Shown: positions 44,182-53,526, counted from the first letter of the stretch. The stretch: 64,000 bases of DNA from Reyranella aquatilis (GCF_020880995.1 NZ_JAJISD010000014.1:1-64000); one strand, 5' to 3'. Program-made: numbers and translations. Notes: generated by a model not told the origin, from the letters alone.

Positions 44182-44345
44182 GCCGAGGGTCCAGTGCGGA
44201 GACGACGCAAGTTGATGAGAATGAACTCGCCGCGAGCACCCGACAAGCCTGGGCATCACTTGCGTGCGCAACGCGTAAGCCGAGACTGGCTTGCGGGCGC
44301 GAATCCGCCACGCCTGGGCAGCTGCGCTCGTGACGTGGCCAGCCG

Positions 44346-44837
44346 TCAGATCCGCCGATAGGTCGCGTGGATGAAAGCGAAGGGAAGCCCCGCCCGCCCG
44401 GCGCTGGCGCGGACCATCACCACGCGCTCGTCGATGCGGTAGAACCAGTCGTTGAAGTTCAGGACCATGGACGACCGATCGCCCGGCTCCTCGCCCTTCT
44501 GCGGCGTGTCGCGCGTGTAGCGCCAATGAAAGGCACAGCCCCGCGCTTCCCCTTCAGCCTCGCCCTCGAGCCGTGGCTCTTCGCCCGCATAGCGTCCATC
44601 CGGCCGGCGGGCGATCCGCCAGGACAGCGTATCCTGCCGCCCGTCGTCGAAGATCCACGTCTCGGTGAAGGTGAGAAGCTGCACCGCCTCGTCCCAGGAA
44701 CCGTGCGCCTTCACCGTGAAGCGTTGCTGCAGTCCTCCGGTCACGCGCTCGATGATGCCCCAGCCCTCCAACTCACCGACGAGGAAAAGCTCCGGCCGAA
44801 GCTCCGGCAAGGAGCCGGCAAAATCCTGAATGTCCAT
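44346..44837 (-). CDS. DUF3833-like protein
   Basis: 163 aa from ATG 44837. Reads ELFLVGELEGWGIIERVTGG and FTVKAHGSWD, FTETWIFDDGRQDTLSW and NFNDWFYRIDERVVMVRA. This matches the beta-barrel pattern of DUF3833 proteins, many of which are lipoproteins. Here there is no signal peptide or lipobox. Function unknown. Divergent from the lipoprotein gene downstream. Confidence 0.75.
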   Translation of the reverse strand: MDIQDFAGSLPELRPELFLVGELEGWGIIERVTGGLQQRFTVKAHGSWDEAVQLLTFTETWIFDDGRQDTLSWRIARRPDGRYAGEEPRLEGEAEGEARGCAFHWRYTRDTPQKGEEPGDRSSMVLNFNDWFYRIDERVVMVRASAGRAGLPFAFIHATYRRI

Positions 44838-44950
44838 CCGCCTCAACGCAGCCGGAGGCACGCGCGTTGCGGGCGGCTTGCACCAGGCCGATCGCCTCCT
44901 ATCTCTGTCGGACGACGTTGCGACCGCCGAGCCCCCAAGGAGATTCCGGC

Positions 44951-45295
44951 TTGCCCCTCAGCCCGTTCCTTTCCCTGCGTTCCCGCCGGAGTTTAGCCGC
45001 CATCGCCTGTCTGCTGGTGCTCGGGGCCTGCGCCCGGGAGATTGGCCAGCCGCTGGAGGTCGACGCCGTCGACCGGTTGAAGCCTGGACAATCGACCTAT
45101 CAGGACGCCGTGGCGCAGTTCGGCAAGGCCACACGCGTCAAGGGCCAAGGCAATCGAATTGTGGCCCACTGGCATTACCTGAAGGACACGGACGGCGGGA
45201 CCGAATATGACAGCTTGAAAATCCTGTTCGACGAGGACGGCCGCATGGTCCGCATCGTCGAACGCCTCGACAGCGACGACGAAGAAGAACGCTGA
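44951..45295 (+). CDS. SmpA/OmlA-like lipoprotein
   Basis: 114 aa from TTG 44951, which has AAGGAG eight bases upstream; the ATG at 44867 lacks a ribosome site. Signal peptide with lipobox LVLGAC. The body (LKPGQSTYQDAVAQFGKA) has the fold signature of SmpA/OmlA (BamE-type) proteins, followed by an acidic end. It is probably on the inner leaflet of the outer membrane. BamE itself is better conserved, so an accessory role is likely. Confidence 0.75.
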   Translation: MPLSPFLSLRSRRSLAAIACLLVLGACAREIGQPLEVDAVDRLKPGQSTYQDAVAQFGKATRVKGQGNRIVAHWHYLKDTDGGTEYDSLKILFDEDGRMVRIVERLDSDDEEER

Positions 45296-45355
45296 GGGGC
45301 GCGCGGCCGCCGCCCGCCGCCCCCTGCCGCATCACGAGAGTCCCGGAGCTCCGCC

Positions 45356-45952
45356 ATGTCCGCGCCAGAGTCAGCAACCGCCGAAGCCGCCACCATCAGC
45401 CGCTTCCCCGTCCCGCGTCTCGCCGACCTGCCGGCCGACATTCGCGAGCGCATCGAGAGGGTGCAGGAGAAGTCGGGCTTCGTGCCCAACGTCTTCCTGG
45501 TGCTGGCCCATCGCCCCGAGGAGTTCCGCGCCTTCTTCGCCTATCACGACGCGCTGATGGACAAGAAGGGCAACCTCACCAAGGCCGAGCGCGAGATGAT
45601 CGTGGTGGCGACCTCGAACCTCAACCAGTGCCAGTACTGCGTGATCGCCCACGGCGCGATCCTGCGCATCCGCGCCAAGGACCCGCTGATCGCCGACCAG
45701 GTCGCCATCAACTACCGCAAGGCCGACATCACCGCGCGCCAGAAGGCGATGCTCGACTTCGCGGTGAAGGTGAGCCAGTCGGCGCACCTCGTCGGCGACG
45801 CCGACATCGAGACCCTGAAGGGCCACGGCTTCGACGAGGAAGACGTCTGGGACATCGCCGCCATCGCATCCTTCTTCGGCCTGTCCAACCGCATGGCCAA
45901 TGTCACCAGCATGCGCCCCAACCCCGAGTTCTACGCGATGGGCCGCGGCTGA
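45356..45952 (+). CDS. Peroxidase-related AhpD-like protein
   Basis: 198 aa. Carboxymuconolactone-decarboxylase/AhpD fold: NLNQCQYCVIAHGAI holds the CxxC-plus-His active site used for thiol peroxidase chemistry, and KADITARQKAMLDFAVKVSQ is typical. This matches uncharacterised peroxidase-related enzymes. No electron-donor partner adjoins. Cytoplasmic. Confidence 0.88.
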   Translation: MSAPESATAEAATISRFPVPRLADLPADIRERIERVQEKSGFVPNVFLVLAHRPEEFRAFFAYHDALMDKKGNLTKAEREMIVVATSNLNQCQYCVIAHGAILRIRAKDPLIADQVAINYRKADITARQKAMLDFAVKVSQSAHLVGDADIETLKGHGFDEEDVWDIAAIASFFGLSNRMANVTSMRPNPEFYAMGRG

Positions 45953-46417
45953 GGCGCGTCAGCGAACGATCCCTCGCATCGTTCGCGATGACACTGCTGT
46001 CGGAAGCTGCACGGGTGCGCCGATGCGGAGGCGCGTGTCATTCTGAGCGCAGCGAAGGTTCCTTTGATTAGGATGCGACGACCGCGCGATCTCCGAGCTG
46101 CGGCATGGTGGTTGATCAGTCATCGTGAATTGCGGCGTCGTCCACATAGTTGCGGCGATGTCCGCGCGACGGTCACCGTCACCGCCTTACCCTGATGGTT
46201 GCCGCTGAACTCTTCGGCCGCGCCGCCTCGGCCATCGGCGCCCGGCTGTTCACGCCGCTGGGCCTCGGCAACCTCGCCGCGCTGGGGGGATCGCCGCCAA
46301 CCTCGCGAACGTCGAGTTCGCGGCGCCGATCACGATCCTGGGCTTCGGCGCGATGCTCCTTGTCTTGCTGGTCGATCTCAGCGAGACAACGGCCGGGGCC
46401 GACGTGGACCGGGACTC
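45953..46417. other. Gap with repeat and MFS remnant
   Basis: 465 bases. It holds REP-like hairpins (45962-46041) and a decayed MFS-type fragment (46195-46422) ending at the nitroreductase stop. No other gene was found. Confidence 0.5.
45962..46041. repeat. REP-like hairpins
   Basis: GCGAACGAT (45962-45970) pairs with ATCGTTCGC (45978-45986). The ATGACAC and GTGTCAT segments at about 45987-45993 and 46035-46041 form a longer arm. The GTGTCATTCTGAGCGCAGCG motif is typical of dispersed alphaproteobacterial repeats. Confidence 0.5.
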
Positions 46418-46422
46418 TTAGT
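46195..46422 (+). pseudogene. Remnant of an MFS transporter C-terminus
   Basis: One frame reads MVAAELFGRAASAIGARLFT then GLGNLAALGG. A shift near 46287 is needed to continue as IAANLANVEFAAPITILGFG then AMLLVLLVDLSET and the stop at 46420-46422. Both pieces look like the last helices of an MFS permease; the rest is missing. Weak, composition-based call. Confidence 0.3.
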
Positions 46423-47092
46423 CGAACCCGACGTAGCGCACGAATTCCTCGGCAGGCACGCGCTCGGAGCGCACGGCGTTGGCCGCGAAGGACTCGTCGG
46501 GATAGCCCAGCGCCACGCAGGTCATGATCGCCTCGTCGTCGGGGATGCTGGCGACCTCGCGCACGATGTCGGAGCGGGCGATGCCCTGGCCGTTCACCAC
46601 CGCACCGATGCCGCGGTTCCACGCGGCCAGCACGATGCCGTAGCACAGCGCGCCGAGGTCGAAGTGGCAGGTGGCGCCGGGATCGAGCACGCGGTCGTAG
46701 GTCAGCACCAGCGACACCGGCGCATCGAACTGGCGGAAGCCGCGCATCACCCAGTCCTGGCGCATCGCCTTGTCGTCGCGCGCGATGCCCATGGCGGCGA
46801 ACAGCTGCTTGGCGATGTCGACCTGGCGCTGGCGATGCGCGCCCTCGTAGGGCCCGTGGGTGAAGATGTCCCGTTTCGACGGCTTGCCCGCCGCCATCTC
46901 CTCCATGTTGCGCCGGCGCACCTCGTCGAGCGGCGCGCCGGTCAGCACGTGGACGTGCCAGGGCTGGCTGTTCATCGACGACGGCGCACGCTTTGCGTCC
47001 TCGATGATCTCGTGGATCGTCGCCTTCGATATCGCCCTGTCCGCGAAGCCGCGCACGCTGCGCCGGCTGTGCACCAGTTCCTGGAAATCCAT
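46418..47092 (-). CDS. Nitroreductase-family protein
   Basis: 224 aa. FMN-binding pattern: SRRSVRGFADRAISKATIHE near the start, APSSMNSQPWHVHVLTG, GRAVVNGQGIAR-like IGAVVNGQGIAR, and the closing ALGYPDES. It is a flavin-dependent NAD(P)H oxidoreductase, usually reducing nitro or quinone compounds. The stop overlaps the end of the MFS remnant on the other strand. Confidence 0.9.
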   Translation of the reverse strand: MDFQELVHSRRSVRGFADRAISKATIHEIIEDAKRAPSSMNSQPWHVHVLTGAPLDEVRRRNMEEMAAGKPSKRDIFTHGPYEGAHRQRQVDIAKQLFAAMGIARDDKAMRQDWVMRGFRQFDAPVSLVLTYDRVLDPGATCHFDLGALCYGIVLAAWNRGIGAVVNGQGIARSDIVREVASIPDDEAIMTCVALGYPDESFAANAVRSERVPAEEFVRYVGFD

Positions 47093-47198
47093 TCCGTCCC
47101 CACGCTCTTCGTATTGGAGAGGAGGATAGCAGGCAGGAAGCGTCAGGGAACGCGAGGACGCCGATCCATTTCCGCAGGGAGCAACGGGCGCGGCCGCG

Positions 47199-47735
47199 TC
47201 AGGGCAGGCAGATCGTGGGCGGACAGGAGGCGGGACGCACGATCTTGAACAGCGGCGGGATCACGTTGTTGGCCGGGCCTGGATTGGTCGGCGTCACGAC
47301 GATGCCCGGCGCAATCTCGGGACCGAACGGCGGCTCTATGTTGGCGAACAGGACATGCGCGGTGCCGCCGGCAAACTCCGTCTCGAAGCGCTTGCTCTTC
47401 AACAGGAGCCCTTCGGTGTTGTTCAGCGGCAGCCAGTGCAGGCTGTAACGGCCGGGCACGATGTCGACCACCATCGCCTCCTTCGGATTGACCGTCCCGA
47501 TCTTCGTCTCGTCGACGTATAGGTCCGCGGTGACGTCGTGCAGCGTGTAGGTGGTCAGGAGCGCGTGCGCCTGGTGCTTGCCGGTGAAGATGTAGAGACG
47601 CGCCCGGTCGGACGGCGGCGCGGCGATCCTGCGGACCTGCTGCTCGTAGTCCGCCGTCGCCATCAACGGCGCCGAGCGCGGCTGGCAGGCACCGACGGCC
47701 AGCGCCAGCGCCACCAGCAAGGCAAACTTTCGCAT
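47199..47735 (-). CDS. DUF2846-like lipoprotein
   Basis: 178 aa from ATG 47735 (after GGGAGGAAAC). Signal peptide with lipobox LAVGAC (Cys17). The mature part reads ARLYIFTGKHQ, YVDETKIGTVNPKEAMVVDI and GRYSLHWLPLNNTEG, an all-beta pattern like DUF2846 proteins. An outer-membrane lipoprotein of unknown function. Confidence 0.7.
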   Translation of the reverse strand: MRKFALLVALALAVGACQPRSAPLMATADYEQQVRRIAAPPSDRARLYIFTGKHQAHALLTTYTLHDVTADLYVDETKIGTVNPKEAMVVDIVPGRYSLHWLPLNNTEGLLLKSKRFETEFAGGTAHVLFANIEPPFGPEIAPGIVVTPTNPGPANNVIPPLFKIVRPASCPPTICLP

Positions 47736-47836
47736 CCAGTTTCCTCCCGGCGCTTCTTCTAACGTGCCGGACGAATGTGACGCCAGCGGATTGCCGAAAA
47801 ACTGCCGATCGGAACAACCCGGCGACGTATGGACGA

Positions 47837-49054
47837 TCATTCGCGCGACGGCGGCACGGGTTCGCGCCGTTTCGCGGAGGCAATGCCTGCCGCGACGGTC
47901 GCGAAGACCATCGCCGCCGTGATGGCGGACAGCGCCGTCGACAGGGACACCGCGGTCAGCAGCGCGCTCGCGAGGATGACGCCGCACGCATTGGCGGTGC
48001 GCAGGAGGGCGAAGACCTCGGGCCGGCGGTGCGGCGGCGCGAGCGCGTCGAGCGCCAGCGAATAGTGCGTGGCGAGCGGCGCCAGCACGAGGCCGATCAG
48101 GATCGCGCCCGCGAGCGTGGTGGCGACGGAAAGACCCGAGGCGGCGAGCGCGGCGCCCGCGCTCATGACCAGCAGCTGCGCCACCACGACGCCGCGCGTC
48201 GCGCGCCGGTTGCGCACGCTGACCCACACGCCGCCCGCCACCGAGGCGATGCACAGCGGCACGGTGAACAGGATCGCGAGCGCGGGCTCGTAGCCGAACT
48301 TCAACGCCAGCGCGACGGCGCCGATCTCGATCGCGGCCACGGTCGCGCCGCCGGCCGCCGCGCACAGCAACCAGAGCAGGATCGCGGGCCGCAGGATCGA
48401 GCCCGCCCCGCGGCGCGGCGCCGCCTCCGGCGGAGCGGCCGTTGCCGGGCCGAGGTTGGGAACGAGCAGCGCCGGCAGCGCGCCGACCAGCGCCATCGCC
48501 ACGATGCCGAGCACCGGCGAGATCGAGCCGAGTCCCGAGGCGACCACGGGCGCGGCCACGTAGGTGAGCTCGTTCAGCGTCGCGGAGATCCCCAGGGCGC
48601 GGGACAGGCCCGCGGCGGGCGCGATCCGGTTCAGCACCGCGCGCAGATAGCCATAGGCCGCACCGTTCACCAGCCCCGCGGCGGCGGCGAGCGCGATGAG
48701 CCAGGCGAGCGAGACTCCGGAGGCGGCGCTTGCGGCGATCGCCACCAGCGCCACGGTGCGCGCGATCACCAGCAGCCGCAGGAACGCCGCCATCGCGAAG
48801 CGGCGGCCGAGCCGCGTCAGGGGAATGGCGCCGGCCACCTGCGCCAGCGTCATGGCGAGGATCATCGCCGCGCCGCCGCTTGCGTCGCCCGTGAGGGCGA
48901 CGGCCACCAGCGCGAAGGCGACGGGGCCTGCCGCCTGCGGGAAGCCGAGCGTCGACGAGGCGATCGCCCAGCGCGCGAGCGTCCACCGGCCGGGCGGCAC
49001 GCTCTCCGTCGCTGCGGCCATCGTCTTCGCGCGTGCTGGATCGCCGGTCGACAT
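47837..49054 (-). CDS. MFS transporter
   Basis: 405 aa with about 12 hydrophobic helices. The Ala/Val-rich segments with LTRLGRRFAMAAF near residue 90 fit the cytoplasmic loop of a major facilitator. It has no clear drug or sugar signature, but its overall length and small-residue content resemble exporters. Substrate unknown. It may be drug efflux, or simply uncharacterised. Confidence 0.85.
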   Translation of the reverse strand: MSTGDPARAKTMAAATESVPPGRWTLARWAIASSTLGFPQAAGPVAFALVAVALTGDASGGAAMILAMTLAQVAGAIPLTRLGRRFAMAAFLRLLVIARTVALVAIAASAASGVSLAWLIALAAAAGLVNGAAYGYLRAVLNRIAPAAGLSRALGISATLNELTYVAAPVVASGLGSISPVLGIVAMALVGALPALLVPNLGPATAAPPEAAPRRGAGSILRPAILLWLLCAAAGGATVAAIEIGAVALALKFGYEPALAILFTVPLCIASVAGGVWVSVRNRRATRGVVVAQLLVMSAGAALAASGLSVATTLAGAILIGLVLAPLATHYSLALDALAPPHRRPEVFALLRTANACGVILASALLTAVSLSTALSAITAAMVFATVAAGIASAKRREPVPPSRE

Positions 49055-49152
49055 GACGCGTCCCGTCTACACAGGTGAGGCGGACGCGCCAATGCCGGCG
49101 CCCTCCTCCGCGTGACGGAAGGAGCGCGCGCCGGACGTCGATTCGGTTCTGG

Positions 49153-49518
49153 TTAGGCGGCGGCCTGGAAGCGCCGCGGCGGCATCGCCTGGGCAATCTT
49201 CAGTTCGCGGGCAAGTTCGTCCAGCGTCAGCATGCCGGGACGCAGCAGCAGGCGCGCGACGCCGGAATTGCGGCGGTTTTCCTCGGGCCAGATCGCCCGG
49301 CGCGCCAGCGCGCGCGAATCGTCGTACTTGCTCGCACGCAGCGCGATGATCGACGCGGCCAGGCAACGCTGTTCCCACTCGCCGAACGGGCCGACGCCGC
49401 GCCCCAGCGCGTCGAGGATCGTGGTGATGGCGGAAACGGCCATCTTCTTCTTGTCTTCGGAGGAGAGCCCTTCGGAGGAATGGGCCAGCGACTTACGCAG
49501 GGTTTCGATATCGGACAT
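49153..49518 (-). CDS. Hypothetical protein
   Basis: 121 aa from ATG 49518 (MSDIETLRKSLAHSSEGLSS). Helical, with LDALGRGVGPFGEWEQRCL and a C-terminal MLTLDELARELKIAQAMPPR. No signal, membrane segment or known domain. Possibly a small regulator or adaptor. Confidence 0.55.
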   Translation of the reverse strand: MSDIETLRKSLAHSSEGLSSEDKKKMAVSAITTILDALGRGVGPFGEWEQRCLAASIIALRASKYDDSRALARRAIWPEENRRNSGVARLLLRPGMLTLDELARELKIAQAMPPRRFQAAA

Positions 49519-49620
49519 CGGCACCTTATAACCGCTGAAACGCGGCTGTGAAGTGCGACGACGAGCCCTTCGCTGCGGCAAGGTGTCGAATGGAAATCGC
49601 CTGGCAATCAGGCGCGGCGA

Positions 49621-49821
49621 TCAGGCGTGCCGCAGCGTGCCGCGCAGCTGTTCGACGCTGGACTGCGTGGCCACGATGCGGCCCATCAGGTTGACGCGCC
49701 GGATCACGAGGCTGGTGTTCCGAGGATTGACGTTCAGCGCCTTCGACAGATCGTTGAGATCGTCGCGCAACTGATTGAGGCCCTTCTCGAGCTCGGCAAG
49801 TCTTCTGTCGTCCCTGGTCAC
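49621..49821 (-). CDS. Small coiled-coil protein
   Basis: 66 aa from GTG 49821, with GAGGG upstream; the longer ATG start at 49857 is possible. Heptad-like RRLAELEKGLNQLRDDLNDL forms a coiled coil, then a basic end with a short helix. Function unknown. Confidence 0.5.
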   Translation of the reverse strand: MTRDDRRLAELEKGLNQLRDDLNDLSKALNVNPRNTSLVIRRVNLMGRIVATQSSVEQLRGTLRHA

Positions 49822-50003
49822 CGGCAACCCTCGCAACCGCTGTGGACAGAATATCACGGACGGCCGTTTCCGGGACGCACGCGGCGCCGCCCGGTTACGA
49901 TTGATACAAAACAGGATGCCGGCGCGGGCCGTCGTTGACTCGCCGACATACCTCTGGGTAGCGTGCGCCGGGACGCTGCAACCACGGGCAGCACGGGGGA
50001 GCT

Positions 50004-50810
50004 ATGAAGAGGCGATCTTTCTTCGCGCTGGGCGGCGCCTGTGCTTTGTGCGGTTGCGCGGGGGCCGTGCATCAGCTGCCCCAAATCAACGACAACAACC
50101 TCAGCCTGGCGCAGAGCGAAGTGAAGGCGTCGGGTGGGCCGCCGGCGCGCCGCGAACTGACGGACGAACAGGTCAACGACATCATGGCCTCGGCCCTCGC
50201 CCGTATCCGGCCGACGGCCCAGCAGATGTGCGGTGAGATGAACGTCGGCGTCTGCAACTGGAATATCACCTCGTCGCAGAGCCGCGCGATGAATGCCGGC
50301 GCGGGCTCCAACGGGCTGATCTACGTCAATCGCGGCCTCGTCGAATACACGGCGAACGAGGAAGAAGTCTGCATGGCGTTCGGTCACGAGATCGGTCATC
50401 AGGCAGCGAACCATATCGCCAACAACCAGACCAACCAGAGGACCGGCGCGCTCATCGGCGCGGTGCTGGGCGCGGCGGTCGGCGTCGCGACCTCCAGCAC
50501 CTACCTGCCCCAATCGCTGATCACCTCGATGACGAGCACGGGCGCGCGCGCCGGCGGGTCCGTCGGCCGCATTTCCTTCTCGAAGTCGCAGGAGCGCGAG
50601 GCCGACTATCTCTCCGCGGTGATCCTCTATCGCTCGAACGTCGATCTCGACAAGGCGCGCGGCCTGCTGGTCACCATGGCGCGCGCCTCCGATCGCAAGG
50701 ATACCGGCCTGCTCGACACCCATCCCGCCGGCCCCGAGCGCCTCGCCGCCTGGGATCAGGCCGTCGCCCAGATCCGCGCCTCTAAGGGCGCGCTGCCCGC
50801 CCGAGCGTAG
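50004..50810 (+). CDS. M48-family metalloprotease, lipoprotein
   Basis: 268 aa. N-terminal signal with Cys-rich lipobox region (ACALCGCAG). Zinc site HEIGH (128-132) with third ligand Glu in SQEREADYLSAV, the M48 signature. A hydrophobic stretch (150-175) lies between. Similar proteins (BepA/LoiP-like) act in the periplasm on misfolded outer-membrane proteins. Possibly anchored as a lipoprotein. Confidence 0.9.
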   Translation: MKRRSFFALGGACALCGCAGAVHQLPQINDNNLSLAQSEVKASGGPPARRELTDEQVNDIMASALARIRPTAQQMCGEMNVGVCNWNITSSQSRAMNAGAGSNGLIYVNRGLVEYTANEEEVCMAFGHEIGHQAANHIANNQTNQRTGALIGAVLGAAVGVATSSTYLPQSLITSMTSTGARAGGSVGRISFSKSQEREADYLSAVILYRSNVDLDKARGLLVTMARASDRKDTGLLDTHPAGPERLAAWDQAVAQIRASKGALPARA

Positions 50811-50900
50811 CGCAGGCAGTGTCGTCCGGCGGGGCGCAATAGTTATCCATTCGTGAAACTGTTATTGACCGGGATCGGGCATCGGTTAATACTTTCTCAT

Positions 50901-51239
50901 ATGGCTAAGTATTCATCCGATCTCGACGGTGCTTTCGCGGCACTCGCCGATCCGACGCGGCGGGCGATTGTCAGCCGGCTGTGCGAGGGACCGCAATCCG
51001 TGAGCGAACTCGCCCGGCCGTTCGACATGGCCCTGCCCTCGCTGCTGAAGCACGTGCGCGTGCTCGAGCAGAGCGGGCTGGTCAGTTCCGAGAAGACCGG
51101 GCGGGTGCGGACCTGCCGGATCGAGCCGCGCGCGCTACAGGAAGCGCAATCGTGGATCCACCGGCACGTGACCGAATGGGAGAAGCGCCTAGACCGGATG
51201 GAGGCCCACATCCACCGCATGAAGACGAAGAGGCATTGA
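50901..51239 (+). CDS. ArsR-family regulator
   Basis: 112 aa from ATG 50901. The winged helix-turn-helix (FAALADPTRRAIVSRLCEG then ELARPFDMALPSLLKHVRVL) is of the ArsR type. No metal-binding cysteines are visible, so it belongs to the metal-free group that pairs with AHSA1/SRPBCC proteins. It is 4 bases before the SRPBCC gene, so they form one operon. Confidence 0.9.
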   Translation: MAKYSSDLDGAFAALADPTRRAIVSRLCEGPQSVSELARPFDMALPSLLKHVRVLEQSGLVSSEKTGRVRTCRIEPRALQEAQSWIHRHVTEWEKRLDRMEAHIHRMKTKRH

Positions 51240-51243
51240 GACC

Positions 51244-51771
51244 ATGAGCGATTCCTCCCCGAAGGACGCTGCCCGACCGGCCACTTCCCCGTGGCGCGAC
51301 TGGCCGCTCGACCGCGAGATCGTACTCACGCGCCTGATCGATGCGCCGCGCGAGCTGGTCTATGCCGCGTGGACCGACCCGGAGCAGATCCGGGCCTGGT
51401 TCGGGCCCGAGGGCTTCGCCGTCGAGACCCACGCCATCGACCTCCGGCCGGGCGGCATTTGGCGTTTCGACATGGTGGCGCCCGACGGCACACGCTACGG
51501 CAACCGCATGGTCTTCCTGCGCCTCGAAGCGCCATCCTTCATCGAGGTAGAGCACGGATCCGACAAGGATCCCGATCCTGACCGGTTCCACATGCTCGTG
51601 ACCTTCGACCAGCAGGGCGACGGTAAGACGGTGCTGACGCTGCGCCAGATGCACCCCTCGAAGGAGCGCCGCGCCACGGCCATCGGCTTCGGCGCCGTGG
51701 CTTATGGCGGCCAGACCCTGGACAAGCTGGCCCGGCATCTCGCGACGCGCGCCGGGTCGTCACGCGGCTAG
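51244..51771 (+). CDS. SRPBCC/AHSA1-domain protein
   Basis: 175 aa. START-like fold of the AHSA1 type: REIVLTRLIDAPRELVYAAW, then FDMVAPDGTRYGNRMVFLRL and GFGAVAYGGQTLDKLARHL. The pair with an ArsR regulator is common across proteobacteria. It may bind a hydrophobic ligand; function unknown. Confidence 0.88.
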   Translation: MSDSSPKDAARPATSPWRDWPLDREIVLTRLIDAPRELVYAAWTDPEQIRAWFGPEGFAVETHAIDLRPGGIWRFDMVAPDGTRYGNRMVFLRLEAPSFIEVEHGSDKDPDPDRFHMLVTFDQQGDGKTVLTLRQMHPSKERRATAIGFGAVAYGGQTLDKLARHLATRAGSSRG

Positions 51772-51781
51772 GCAGGAGAGG

Positions 51782-52024
51782 CTAAGCCTCCTCCTCCTCG
51801 CCCTCTTCGTCGCGGATCGCGATGGCGTCGGCGAAGCGCTTGGCGACGGCGGGAAGGCCCGCTTCCTCGGCGGCACGCACGCCCTCGCGGTTGGCGGCGA
51901 GGCGGTGGAAGTCGTCGGGAGCGGCGGCAGCCAGCGCCCTCTGAAGCAGGTCGATCGCCTCGGGATATTTTTTCTGTTCGCGCAGGGCGCTCGCCACCCT
52001 GACAGCGTCATCCAGACTGCTCAT
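51782..52024 (-). CDS. Small TPR-like protein
   Basis: 80 aa, helical, with REQKKYPEAIDLLQRALAA resembling one tetratricopeptide repeat, then an acidic tail (DEEGEEEEA). ATG 52024 starts 4 bases after the PLP-fold-like gene, so the two form an operon. Partner unknown. Confidence 0.55.
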   Translation of the reverse strand: MSSLDDAVRVASALREQKKYPEAIDLLQRALAAAAPDDFHRLAANREGVRAAEEAGLPAVAKRFADAIAIRDEEGEEEEA

Positions 52025-52027
52025 GCT

Positions 52028-53368
52028 TCACCTCGCTGATGCGAGGCTATGAACGTCGCGGCCCGCCGTAAAGTTGCCGCGCGCCAGTTCGCCGAACAGC
52101 TCGATCATCGCCGCGACGCCGGCGCCGCCGCGAAAGCCCAGCGCCGCGCGCAGGAACGGCGCACCGTCCTCGGGGTTCGGCTCGACCAGTTCGTAGCGGA
52201 TGCCGCGAAAGCCGAACGAGCCGCCCTTGGTCGCCACGATCCCGCGCCGCCCGACTTCGTGTTCGACGCACGCCAGCAGGCGGCGGTGGGCCGCAAGGTC
52301 GCCGTCGCGAAGCCGCAGCGCGCAGAAGGCAGCGGGCGGCGCGGTCTCTGAGACAAGACAGGGATGGCAGTCGGGCTCGAAGACCGGCGAATCGCGGCCG
52401 ATCGCCTGCGCCAGTGCCGCGTTGTGGGCGAACAGGCGCTCGGTGTAGCGGCGGAAGTAGTCGCGATCGAGGAACCACGGCGCGGAAAGCGCGCCCAGCT
52501 CGTCGAGCGTCAGGCCGGTGGCGGTGAGGCCGCGGATGTGGCGCAGCTTCTCGGCCAGCGCCTCGGGATCGAGCCCCGAGCCCTCGCGCACCATGAGCTG
52601 CACGATGCCGACATTGGCCAGCTCCAGGCCGGCCTGGTCGAGCTTCAGCCCCGAGCGGAAGACCGCGGCGATCGCTCCGTCGTGGTGTGCGAACCACGGG
52701 GCGAGATCGACCGCCGGCCCGCTCATCGTCGTGTCGAGCAGCAGCACGTGGCGCACCCGCGGCAGCGCTTCGGGTCGCGCGACCTCGAAGCCGCCGCTGC
52801 ACGCGGCGGGTTCGCCGATCAGCAGGTCGACGTCCTGCACATCGAAGGCACTGGCCTCCGCCGGCACGCGCGGCAGCACGCTGCGCGGCCACAGGTCGAG
52901 CAGCGCCTTGGTCTCGAAGTATCGGCCGGCGTGCCGGGTGCGCAGCGTGCCATCCCGCGCGGTCGACAAGGCGAGATGCAGCAGGCAGGCCAGCGCCGCT
53001 TGCCCGCTGCGGCAGAGCACGCGCAGCGAGCGCCAGCCGGGCGGCGTGGGATAGTCCTCGCCGCCGCGCTGCTCCAGCGCCGACACGTCGAGATCGCGTT
53101 CGTAGCCCAGCGACACGCGGCTGCCGCAGGGCAGGCGCGCCACCGTGCCCGCGCACGGGCTCTTCAGCTTGGGATCGGCCTGGCGATGGGCACGCGCGAG
53201 ACAGTGACGGCGCAGCTCGAGCGCCGCCGCCTCCAGCTGCTGCTCATCCGCGTCGTCCTCGAGCAAAAGCGGAGATGCGTCGATCCGCGCCGCCAACGCC
53301 CGCAGGTCCTCCGCATCTTCTGCCGCGCCGCTGCCACGCGCCTGTGCTTCTAATTCTGTTTCCAACAT
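52028..53368 (-). CDS. Uncharacterised PLP-fold-like protein
   Basis: 446 aa from ATG 53368 (MLETELEAQARGSG). The pattern RSGQAALACLLHLALST, then YFETKALLDLW, a Pro/Gly-rich centre and FRSGLKLDQAGLELANVGIV resembles fold-type I PLP enzymes, with a Lys (GLK) where the Schiff-base lysine would be. The substrate-binding motifs of known families are not clear. N-terminal ~70 residues are Ala/Glu-rich. It is in an operon with a small TPR-like gene. Function unknown; resemblance is by eye only. Confidence 0.5.
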   Translation of the reverse strand: MLETELEAQARGSGAAEDAEDLRALAARIDASPLLLEDDADEQQLEAAALELRRHCLARAHRQADPKLKSPCAGTVARLPCGSRVSLGYERDLDVSALEQRGGEDYPTPPGWRSLRVLCRSGQAALACLLHLALSTARDGTLRTRHAGRYFETKALLDLWPRSVLPRVPAEASAFDVQDVDLLIGEPAACSGGFEVARPEALPRVRHVLLLDTTMSGPAVDLAPWFAHHDGAIAAVFRSGLKLDQAGLELANVGIVQLMVREGSGLDPEALAEKLRHIRGLTATGLTLDELGALSAPWFLDRDYFRRYTERLFAHNAALAQAIGRDSPVFEPDCHPCLVSETAPPAAFCALRLRDGDLAAHRRLLACVEHEVGRRGIVATKGGSFGFRGIRYELVEPNPEDGAPFLRAALGFRGGAGVAAMIELFGELARGNFTAGRDVHSLASAR

Positions 53369-53526
53369 GCGGCCACAACGGCCTCGTCCCGACAGCGCTG
53401 CGGCCGCGGCAACGCACTGCCCCACGTTGTCCGCTTGCGGACGAACCTCGCCGGCCGAGCGCGCGAGCGGGCAACGTTGAGCAGCCCATGACGTTGATGC
53501 CGCGCGCTGGAGCGGAGGAGCGAGCA

